DNA of 24,014 bases from a virus, in the IMG/VR virus record IMGVR_UViG_3300035698_003736, positions 1-24,014 of that record, one strand, 5' to 3'. Below the pieces are notes generated by a model that saw only the letters and a program-made list of their open reading frames with translations, was not told where the DNA came from and made no database searches. The stretch's first letter is position 1. The number at the start of each line of letters is the position of its first letter. Shown here one piece after another: positions 14,254 to 20,983 of the stretch. The position numbers and the translations under genes are program-made.

Positions 14254-15531
14254 ATGTTTAATTTAAATGACGTAGAATATTCATTAGTTGGTGCTAGTCC
14301 TGTTGCTCTAACCACGAGTTTAGGAATTTCACCCGATACGTTAAATTCAGGAGAAATAGGATTATTTACTCCATCTAACGTTAGAATATTAGGAGCTAAT
14401 GCTGCTGGTATTAAAAGTTTTAAATTTGCTCAAAATAACAACGGAAGCGTTATTATATCTGATGCCATTGAAACTTCTAAAATTACTCAGCTAGTTCCTA
14501 AAGTAGGAAGTGCGCCAGTAGTTCAAATAGATTATTTGGGCTTCAATGGTAGTACTGGAGATATTGAAGAAATTGCAGACAATAACTACATAGTAACTGT
14601 TTATTATGAAGAACTTTTTACTGCTACTAAAGATGCTATGTATAACAAGCATTTTAGAGCTAGTACTAAAGCAGCTCCAGATAAACATGCAGTAGCAGAA
14701 CAATTAGTAAGAGATGCTATTCGAAATCTTGGATTGTTAGCTAGAGATCCTAATCCTTTATTTAGGGCAGAATTAGTATCTGCTGGTGCTAGTTCTACTG
14801 TAGCCACTGGTGCTGATGATTTCGTATTTACTAAAGGGTCTAAGTTTTTTACTGCTACTGATATTGATAATGCAGTAGGTGGTAATGCACTCCTTGTAGG
14901 CGGTTTTATTAGAATTGGTACAGCTCTTACTAGTCCTATTTATAAAGTTGTAGCTATTGATACTGTAAATAACATTGGTACTTTAGACACAATTTATCAA
15001 GGAAATACAGCAACCATTGCTGATACAGCTTTAAGACAAGTTACTGCTGCTGCTTTTAATGGAGGTGCTGTAGGAGTTAAAATGACAGGTTACGAAATTC
15101 GTTACGATTTTAATCGAGTTGGAAGAATTCGATTTAATATTAACATTTGGAATGTTGGCCTTTCTGAATTTGGTTCTACTTTGTACACACAAGCACAAGG
15201 GGCAACTAGAGGAGTCAACGCTAGTCCTTCTGTAGCAGAAATTGAATACTTTACTCAAAATTCTGAATTTGGAGATAATAAATATGAAGTAGATAATGGA
15301 CGACCAGTATTATTTTCTAATCGTCAATTGGTTAGCCCTGTTTACTCTTTTTATAATTCTATTCATTTACGTTTTGAGCAAGATAATATATCAGGTTTCA
15401 GAAAAGATATTTCTTCTAAACAATTAAGTATCTTTACACCAAGTTCTGACCCTGCGTTTATGAGTACTGCAACTAATGGAGTAAGAGCTGTATTAGCTAC
15501 AATTACAGGAATTGCAGTTCCTAATCCATAA
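14254..15531 (+). CDS. Abundant virion protein with inserted beta domain (tail tube-like candidate)
   Basis: The 425-residue protein is rich in beta strands, Ala, Ser, Thr and Asn, with no signal peptide. Residues about 172-255 (SKFFTATDIDNAVGG, GGFIRIGTALTSPIYKVVAI, GTLDTIYQGNT) follow the common phage decoration pattern 'l..Gd.i.ig...YkV..v.s.t.l.l...y.G.t'. Flanking halves (PVVQIDYLGFNG and YNKHFRAST; YEIRYDFNRVGRIRFNINIW) would form one domain interrupted by this insert. Arg codons are enriched in CGT/CGA in its second half, as in the capsid gene, and a strong terminator follows, both fitting high expression. It could be a tail tube, a ring or muzzle part of a podovirus, or a capsid decoration protein. 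A virion role is likely; which part is open. Confidence 0.6.
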   Translation: MFNLNDVEYSLVGASPVALTTSLGISPDTLNSGEIGLFTPSNVRILGANAAGIKSFKFAQNNNGSVIISDAIETSKITQLVPKVGSAPVVQIDYLGFNGSTGDIEEIADNNYIVTVYYEELFTATKDAMYNKHFRASTKAAPDKHAVAEQLVRDAIRNLGLLARDPNPLFRAELVSAGASSTVATGADDFVFTKGSKFFTATDIDNAVGGNALLVGGFIRIGTALTSPIYKVVAIDTVNNIGTLDTIYQGNTATIADTALRQVTAAAFNGGAVGVKMTGYEIRYDFNRVGRIRFNINIWNVGLSEFGSTLYTQAQGATRGVNASPSVAEIEYFTQNSEFGDNKYEVDNGRPVLFSNRQLVSPVYSFYNSIHLRFEQDNISGFRKDISSKQLSIFTPSSDPAFMSTATNGVRAVLATITGIAVPNP

Positions 15532-15558
15532 TAAAAGAGTTTTATATATAACTAAAAC

Positions 15559-15592
15559 AAAAGGGGAGAGAATTTTTATTCCTCCCTTTTTT
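15559..15592 (+). terminator. Rho-independent terminator after the 425-aa virion gene
   Basis: AAAAGGGGAGAGAAT (15559-15573) pairs with ATTCCTCCCTTTT (15578-15590) with two bases unpaired in the 5' arm; the loop is TTTT and a run of six T follows the C-rich arm (15587-15592). It lies in the 74-base gap before the next gene and separates the head block from the fibre block. Read on the other strand it would also have a T-run, so it could act in both directions. Confidence 0.85.
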
Positions 15593-15605
15593 AATAACTT
15601 TAATT

Positions 15606-16175
15606 ATGCCTCTTATACTAAAAACAAGTATACATAAGACTGATGAGGGTATTTTCATTAAGGATATTTCTGGGATATATAATGCCTCGACTAATTTAAC
15701 AGGTTGGGGAGATCCTAATTTAGAAATTGCTAACGTAGTTACTGCAAACACTGTAGTAACTAATCTTTTTGATGATACTACAGCTAATTTTATTCTAAAC
15801 TACTCTACTATGACTTTGAGTAATAGCATGGTATTTGGCCCTTTTACAAACACTTTTAAAGATGGTATTTTAAAAGCAGAAACAACTGTAAACACACAAA
15901 TAACTGTTGATGAACTTCCAGTATTGCAAAGTCTTACTAATTGCGTTCAAAAGTTTTTTATGTGCCATGCAGATTGTTGCGTTGATAAATACTTATTATC
16001 TTCTTTAGATTACAATAGTATTAATGATCATATTATAATCAATAATATTATGCAAGCTGAAGCTATTAGACGAACATTAAAATACGCTGCTCATAGTATG
16101 AGCATGTCTAAAATCAAATATTTTTTAGAACTATTAAATAATTTCTGTCAATTATGTGCATGTCCTGCGGAATAA
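15606..16175 (+). CDS. Small virion-associated protein with C-terminal Cys clusters (189 aa)
   Basis: The N-terminal part (FIKDISGIYNASTNLTGWGD, 17-36) matches a pattern I recall from small proteins in the tail region of Bacteroidota phages ('dtTg.Y...Np.GWG.pN'). Residues 40-110 predict beta strands. The C-terminal 80 residues are helical and hold seven cysteines: C113, C120, C124, C125, C181, C184 and C186 (CQLCACPAE at the end). This may bind a metal or form disulfides. The next gene begins 22 bases inside it and encodes a protein whose first 12 residues hold four more cysteines, hinting at a partnered or shared metal site. It is the first gene after the terminator. No enzyme signature is seen; exact role unknown. 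Confidence 0.6.
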   Translation: MPLILKTSIHKTDEGIFIKDISGIYNASTNLTGWGDPNLEIANVVTANTVVTNLFDDTTANFILNYSTMTLSNSMVFGPFTNTFKDGILKAETTVNTQITVDELPVLQSLTNCVQKFFMCHADCCVDKYLLSSLDYNSINDHIIINNIMQAEAIRRTLKYAAHSMSMSKIKYFLELLNNFCQLCACPAE

Positions 16176-16819
16176 ACAGTTGTGATTGTTCAGGTTTTCC
16201 TCTCACTGTACCAGAGGATTTTAATCCTGCAACAATTAGCGGAATACAATATAATGCAAATGGTACTATAACTATTACGCTAAGTAATAATCAAACTTAT
16301 ACCACTAGCAATAGCATAACTTTTCCACAACCTGTTAGAGAAGCTTATGTTCTTTTCAATAGATCAGGAAATAATGCTGGCCCTTCTGACGCTTCTTTTA
16401 ATAAAGCCATATTTACAATACCTGCTAATACTTTACAGCTAGTTTCAGGGGTTTCTCCCATAGTTATTATAGAATTTGCAGCACAAATGCTTGTAAATGA
16501 AGGTTTCAATTTTACACTAAAAGCAGGAAGTAATACGGATATATCTTTCCCTATATCAAATTACTTGGTAAATGAAATGGAATTATCTGGTAGAATAACT
16601 ATAGTTAATAGAGGGGGATTTCCATTTTATAAAACAGATTTACATTTAGGAAGAATAAATCAATCTGGCGCTACTTATGGAAGAGATAATGTATTTAGTA
16701 TAGATGATAGTAATAATCCTATAACTTCAGATATTTTAATTACTTTGAGTAACACAAATCTAGCAAGCGAATTTGCTAATTTTTATTATACAGTAGTTAC
16801 AGTGATAAAGCCATTTTAA
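16154..16819 (+). CDS. Beta-rich virion/fibre-associated protein with N-terminal Cys motif (221 aa)
   Basis: ATG 16154 overlaps the previous gene by 22 bases; ATG 16160 in the same frame is an alternative that would remove C2. The N-terminus MCMSCGINSCDC has C2, C5, C10 and C12 (C-x2-C-x4-C-x-C) and no other cysteine follows. Residues 25-60 contain ISGIQYNANGTITITLSNNQ, a repeat-like strand pair common in fibre proteins. The rest is beta-rich (IPANTLQLVSGVSPIVIIEF, then ITIVNRGGFPFYKTDLHLGR), suggesting a jelly-roll-like domain of the kind that decorates tails or spikes. No catalytic motif is recognised. A role in the tail tip or fibre base is inferred from position. Confidence 0.6.
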   Translation: MCMSCGINSCDCSGFPLTVPEDFNPATISGIQYNANGTITITLSNNQTYTTSNSITFPQPVREAYVLFNRSGNNAGPSDASFNKAIFTIPANTLQLVSGVSPIVIIEFAAQMLVNEGFNFTLKAGSNTDISFPISNYLVNEMELSGRITIVNRGGFPFYKTDLHLGRINQSGATYGRDNVFSIDDSNNPITSDILITLSNTNLASEFANFYYTVVTVIKPF

Positions 16820-16853
16820 ACATTAGTAATTGTTTAACATATAACTTAAAAAA

Positions 16854-17612
16854 ATGAGAGCAAATAAAATAGATTTACCTTTAGATAGAGATTTAGAAAT
16901 AGAATTAGAATCTGCTGAAACCTTTTTTATAGAAGCTACTTCTACATTAACTACTGATGTATCTATTTTTGTAGCAACACCTGCTAATAATGCAGTAGTA
17001 ACTATATATTATTTAGGCAGCGGAGTAGTTTTAAATGGAAATAACTTACTTATTTTAGGGTTAAACATAAATGAATATGCGAATCAAAATATTAAGATAG
17101 AAGGATTTTATTCTAATTCAGCATGGAAAATAGTTTTATCTACTGCTAATGTTTTTTCTATACCAGATAATAGTATAGCAGCAATTAAATTAGCTGCTAA
17201 TAGTGTACAAACTGCAAAAGTAGTTGATGGAGCTATTACAGTAGCTAAACAATCAACAATAGGAAGAACTTATGTAGTTACTTTAAGAAAAGATTTAACT
17301 GCTGTTTTAAAGGACAGAACTGAAAAAATAAGAATACCTCACAATTTTACAGTTAAGCAATATTTTTACAATGTACTAGAAACTATAGAAGCTTCAAATT
17401 CTTTAACTGTAACTTTAAAAATAGGACTTACTACTATTGACACTTTTGTAATTGCTGCTGCAACTGCTGCGGATACTGCAAGTACTAGAAACATTGATCC
17501 TGCTGCTACACCTCCAGGAACTCCTCAATGGTTAAATTTAGAAACATCTAAAACTACTGCGGGTGGCATTGTATTATTTACTTTTGTGATAGAAAAGCTT
17601 GAAAATGACTAA
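16854..17612 (+). CDS. Tail fibre-like protein with short trimer-type repeats (252 aa)
   Basis: Residues 1-100 are beta-rich (IFVATPANNAVVTIYYLG, then NLLILGLNINEYANQNIKI), possibly a head or tail attachment domain. Residues 103-136 (PDNSIAAIKLAANSVQTAKV, then VDGAITVAKQS) contain the 'dgSv...Kla.gsVt..Kv' repeat typical of trimeric phage fibres. The C-terminal part (140-252) predicts another beta domain (RIPHNFTVKQYFYNVLE, SLTVTLKIGLTTIDTFVI) that could bind a receptor or tip partner. It has an A-rich leader (16838-16853) and overlaps the next gene by eight bases. It is probably a short fibre or fibre-linker subunit. Confidence 0.65.
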   Translation: MRANKIDLPLDRDLEIELESAETFFIEATSTLTTDVSIFVATPANNAVVTIYYLGSGVVLNGNNLLILGLNINEYANQNIKIEGFYSNSAWKIVLSTANVFSIPDNSIAAIKLAANSVQTAKVVDGAITVAKQSTIGRTYVVTLRKDLTAVLKDRTEKIRIPHNFTVKQYFYNVLETIEASNSLTVTLKIGLTTIDTFVIAAATAADTASTRNIDPAATPPGTPQWLNLETSKTTAGGIVLFTFVIEKLEND

Positions 17613-18084
17613 AGCATTAGCAATAGGTTGGATAATACATTTTCAGACTAGGATAATTTTAAGTAAATTACCTAATCCTATTCACGTAATCTATTTAGAT
17701 CTATTAATTAGATACGCATGTGAATTAACATGTAAAGATATTAAAGATAAGATATGCGAAGTTATTAAGTACTTAGATATTGAATTGCCTATGAAATGTA
17801 AACCTACAGTTAATATGGCTGATCCAGAAGTATTTTTAATAGGTTGCAATTTTTATCAATTAGAGATAAGAATATTTTATTTTTTAACTGAAGTTATTAA
17901 AAATGAAAGTGATTTAAAATTTGAAAATGGTAAATATTATTTAGACATAAATAAGCTATTAAAAGAATCTGTACCTCAACCTTTCTGGACAACTACAATA
18001 GCTTTTCAAATTAGAGTAAAATATAATTTTAATGATAATTGGGTTAATTTATACCCATTACAAAATATAGTTATACAACCTTAA
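17605..18084 (+). CDS. Hypothetical protein (159 aa)
   Basis: ATG 17605 overlaps the previous stop by eight bases; a TTG two codons upstream is less likely. The N-terminal 60 residues are helical and fairly hydrophobic (ALAIGWIIHFQTRIILSKL, then IHVIYLDLLIRYACELTC), with no clear membrane topology. Five cysteines are spread through the chain. The C-terminus (FWTTTIAFQIRVKYNFNDNW) predicts beta strands. I do not recognise the family. Its place between a fibre-like gene and a possible holin suggests a tail or lysis accessory protein, but nothing shows which. Translation is well supported by the overlap and the long open frame. Confidence 0.55.
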   Translation: MTKALAIGWIIHFQTRIILSKLPNPIHVIYLDLLIRYACELTCKDIKDKICEVIKYLDIELPMKCKPTVNMADPEVFLIGCNFYQLEIRIFYFLTEVIKNESDLKFENGKYYLDINKLLKESVPQPFWTTTIAFQIRVKYNFNDNWVNLYPLQNIVIQP

Positions 18085-18112
18085 AGTTTTAAACAGTATT
18101 AAAGTTAAATTA

Positions 18113-18388
18113 ATGACCAATAAATTTTATGACATAACAGGTATAATAGGATTTACCAGTACTATGATTAGTTCTTGGGTAACAAATATAGAATTAATTG
18201 GAAAGGTTTTGGGAATAGTGGGAGGACTTGTTTTACTAATATTTAGTATAGTTCATAAAATTCTTGAGATAAGGCACCAAAGTTCAGTAATGAAGAAGTA
18301 TAGAAAAGATATTTTACATTCAGTTGAAGAAACAGTTAAGAGTTCAATAACTGAAGCAATTGATAATTTACCTGAATTAAATAAATAA
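18113..18388 (+). CDS. Small membrane protein, holin candidate (91 aa)
   Basis: A moderately hydrophobic stretch (8-24, ITGIIGFTSTMISSWVT) is followed by a strong membrane segment (27-49, LIGKVLGIVGGLVLLIFSIV), then a basic, helical cytoplasmic tail (KYRKDILHSVEETVKSSI). Size, one or two membrane helices and a charged tail fit a class II/III-like phage holin, which would permeabilise the inner membrane at lysis. No endolysin is in the window, so the lysis role is inference; a membrane anchor for another role is possible. It sits between fibre-region genes, with a 28-base leader, and the fibre gene starts three bases after its stop. Confidence 0.55.
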   Translation: MTNKFYDITGIIGFTSTMISSWVTNIELIGKVLGIVGGLVLLIFSIVHKILEIRHQSSVMKKYRKDILHSVEETVKSSITEAIDNLPELNK

Positions 18389-18391
18389 GTA

Positions 18392-20977
18392 ATGAGATTA
18401 ATTGAACAAATAAATAAATCATATCACATTAGATTAAAAGATCAACTTGAAAGAGATGATGTAAATATCAAGGTAGAGGATTTTGTTAAATTTCTAAGTA
18501 ATGTATTTGTTGAAACAGCAAATGATAATGGTGGCCCTATCTTTCAAACAACCACTGGGTTTGATCAAGTTATATGGGTAAGCACAACAGGAAACGATAG
18601 TACAGGAACACCAAATGATGTGCTGCTTCCTTATTTAACAATTAAAGCAGGTATCAATGCAGCTAATACTCAAAGAGTAAAAATTATCATTGCTGTAGGC
18701 AACTATGTTGAAGAAGCAGATTTATTGGAGTCACTTTCACTTTTTGTTAACGAATTGTATATTGAAAGCTCGGCAACTTTGATTACGTCAGACCGAATGA
18801 TCTGGATAAGATCACCACAAAATCTAAGGATATTTTCATTTTTTGGCCCAGCCACTGATTTTATAGGGTCTGCAAGTGCAATGGTTGAACATTCAAGCGC
18901 AAATCTTGAGAGGTTTATTTTTATTGCAAATTCTGGTTCTCACACACTTGTAAATTCTCTTGTTTATGCTGCCCTTAGTCTTAATTGTCATTCTACAGTT
19001 GTATTTAATGGAGATATTACGGGAAGCATTGCGATTAGAGGAGGTTATAAACAAGAAGTGTTTGTTAGGGGAAACATAATAAATTCAGGCAGTAATCAAT
19101 GGGGATTCTGTATAGAATTAAGAGCAATAACAGGTGATGTTTATATTAAGGTATTTGGTAAACTTATTAACACTGGCCAGACAGACAATAGAGGAAAAAT
19201 AATCTTTATTCAGGGAGTAACCTGTCCAAACGCTAGAGTTATTGTAGAAGGGGATATAGAATCAGCAAAAAATAATACAGAAGGTTTAATCAGATTTGAA
19301 GCAGGTACTAGAATTGGGGAATTTACTTATAAAGGTACAGTAAATTCAACAGTAGGGGGTATATTTATTCCAGTAATTGGTTCCCATCCTCATTCATTTA
19401 TTTGCAATATTCATGCATCTGGTTACATTAATGGAGGTAAAATTTTGTCATTTGCTTCTGCGTCGTTAGTAAATAGAGCAACTTTTAATTTTTCTGGACA
19501 GTTACTTTGCAATACTCCAAATTCTCTATTTTCTTTGAACGGGTTGTTTACTTTGAATCTTAGTAATTTTGATATTAAACAATTAGGTTCAGGATCTTTA
19601 TTTCAATTTCCAGCTACTACAGCATTAACTGTAGATGATAATATAATAGCAACTGATAACTTTCAGCTTAATTATGGTACACCTACTGGCCCTACATTAA
19701 TTACTCCACCAACAGTTAGTTCTGGAGTGTATGTTATTAAATCAATAGGTACATTCCGAAGCAATATTGTTGATGATTCATTACCCAGTTATGTTACATT
19801 GGTTTATGATCGTGATTTAACAACTAGATTACTTGGTAATGGAGATATAATGTCAGATGGCAGTGTAGATTTCGTTGCACCTCAAGTTGGTGTTCCGGCT
19901 GTTAATCAAAATCAGTTGGTTACGCTATCTCAAATTACCAAACAAGTAAATCAAACTGATTGGACTTATGTAAATGTTGAATTTAGTCAATGGCGTTCAA
20001 TAACAACAATAAACAACAGAGTTGTAGCGGTAGCAGATAATGGTACAAATCGAGTAATGTACTCAGATAATTTTGGAGTAACATGGACTTATGTAGCTGT
20101 GCAACCCAGTCAATGGCAGCAAATAACATCTATAAATAACACAAGATTAGTAGCGGTAGCATCTTTTGGCACAAATCAAGTAATGTACTCGGACGACTTC
20201 GGTGCAACATGGACTTTCGTAAATGTTCAAGCTAGTGTTTGGGTTTCAATAACTGCAATAAATAATAGACTAGTAGCGGTTGCTAATAGTGGCACGAATC
20301 GAGTAATGTACTCAGATAATTTTGGAGTAACATGGACTTATGTAAATGTTCAAGCTAGTGTTTGGACTTCAATAACTGCAATAAATAATAGATTAGTTGC
20401 AATAGGACTAAACGGCACAAATCGAGTAATGTATTCAGATGATTTTGGGGCAACATGGACTTATGTAGCCGTACAAGACAGTATTTGGATGTCAATAACA
20501 AAAATAAACAATAGATTAGTAGTTGTTGCACAGGCTGGTACAAATCGAGTAATGTATTCTGATGATTTTGGAGTAACTTGGAGCTATATAGCTGTTCAAA
20601 ATAGTAGTTGGTGGTCAATAACTTCTATCAACAATAGATTAGTAGCGGTAGCTGGTTTTGGTTCAAATCGAGTAATGTACTCAGACGACTTCGGAGTAAC
20701 GTGGACTTTTGTAAATGTGCAAGACAGTAGTTGGTTGTCAATAACAACAATAAACAACAGACTTGTAGCGGTAGCAGATAATGGTACAAATCGAGTAATG
20801 TACTCCGATGTTACAGAAATTTCACTTCCATTTTTAAATCAAGTTGCTTTAAAAGTTTCAGCAAATGATTTAGAAATCACTGATACTCTTAAAGGAGTAA
20901 TAATAACGTCTCCTAACGCTACAAGATATAGAGTAACAGTAGATAATTCAGGAGTGTTAATAGTAACAGCAGTATAA
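18392..20977 (+). CDS. Tail spike/fibre: beta-helix-like domain plus seven-repeat Asp-box propeller
   Basis: The 861-residue protein has four parts. Residues 1-55: helical attachment region. About 60-420: VIWVSTTGNDSTGT, LPYLTIKAGINAA, IIIAVGNYVEEAD match the start of a pectate-lyase-like parallel beta-helix ('V.tTGnD.tG...PyaTi..Ai...'), a fold common in host-polysaccharide-binding spikes. 489-515: a linker shared with the next protein (GVPAVNQNQLVTLSQI). 524-806: seven repeats of about 41 residues ending in MYSDDFGATW-type Asp-boxes (S-x-D-x-G-x-T-W), as in sialidase-type propellers; the last copy lacks the box. 831-861: a C-terminal tip (GVIITSPNATRYRVTV) like those I recall from Bacteroidota phage fibres. 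No catalytic residues are identified. Its likely job is receptor binding. Confidence 0.82.
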   Translation: MRLIEQINKSYHIRLKDQLERDDVNIKVEDFVKFLSNVFVETANDNGGPIFQTTTGFDQVIWVSTTGNDSTGTPNDVLLPYLTIKAGINAANTQRVKIIIAVGNYVEEADLLESLSLFVNELYIESSATLITSDRMIWIRSPQNLRIFSFFGPATDFIGSASAMVEHSSANLERFIFIANSGSHTLVNSLVYAALSLNCHSTVVFNGDITGSIAIRGGYKQEVFVRGNIINSGSNQWGFCIELRAITGDVYIKVFGKLINTGQTDNRGKIIFIQGVTCPNARVIVEGDIESAKNNTEGLIRFEAGTRIGEFTYKGTVNSTVGGIFIPVIGSHPHSFICNIHASGYINGGKILSFASASLVNRATFNFSGQLLCNTPNSLFSLNGLFTLNLSNFDIKQLGSGSLFQFPATTALTVDDNIIATDNFQLNYGTPTGPTLITPPTVSSGVYVIKSIGTFRSNIVDDSLPSYVTLVYDRDLTTRLLGNGDIMSDGSVDFVAPQVGVPAVNQNQLVTLSQITKQVNQTDWTYVNVEFSQWRSITTINNRVVAVADNGTNRVMYSDNFGVTWTYVAVQPSQWQQITSINNTRLVAVASFGTNQVMYSDDFGATWTFVNVQASVWVSITAINNRLVAVANSGTNRVMYSDNFGVTWTYVNVQASVWTSITAINNRLVAIGLNGTNRVMYSDDFGATWTYVAVQDSIWMSITKINNRLVVVAQAGTNRVMYSDDFGVTWSYIAVQNSSWWSITSINNRLVAVAGFGSNRVMYSDDFGVTWTFVNVQDSSWLSITTINNRLVAVADNGTNRVMYSDVTEISLPFLNQVALKVSANDLEITDTLKGVIITSPNATRYRVTVDNSGVLIVTAV
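19856..19936 (+). repeat. 81-base linker module, copy 1 (shared by both fibres)
   Basis: This segment encodes 27 residues ending NQLVTLSQI. It matches 21191-21271 in the next gene with 20 of 27 residues identical and no gap; the last 25 bases differ at one position. It joins the beta-helix part to the propeller here. Confidence 0.8.
19961..20809 (+). repeat. Seven tandem Asp-box propeller repeats (about 123 bases each)
   Basis: Seven in-frame units (41, 42, 41, 41, 41, 41 and 36 residues) share W[TS]-[YF]-[VI]-x-V-x-x-S-x-W-x-x-I-T-x-I-N-N-x-R-[LV]-V-x, then G-[TS]-N-x-V-M-Y-S-D. Units 3 and 4 are nearly identical in DNA, pointing to recent duplication or conversion. Variable positions cluster after the first V-Q and around V-A-x-x-G. 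Confidence 0.9.
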
Positions 20978-20983
20978 TAAGAC

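Noticed and set aside
16088-16104. 17-base near-palindrome TGCTCATAGTATGAGCA inside the 189-aa gene
   Set aside because: Eight-base arms of this kind are expected about once by chance in 24 kb, and it lies inside coding sequence with no other signal.
20355-20618. 87-codon minus-strand open frame
   Set aside because: It is a shadow of the propeller repeats; its own repetitive Leu-rich product follows directly from them.
19961-20809. Regularly spaced repeats resembling a CRISPR array
   Set aside because: The units are about 123 bases, stay in frame and encode Asp-box propeller blades; there are no unrelated spacers and no cas genes.
19961-20809. Diversity-generating retroelement target
   Set aside because: Variable positions do not look limited to adenines, and no reverse transcriptase or template repeat is visible in the window.
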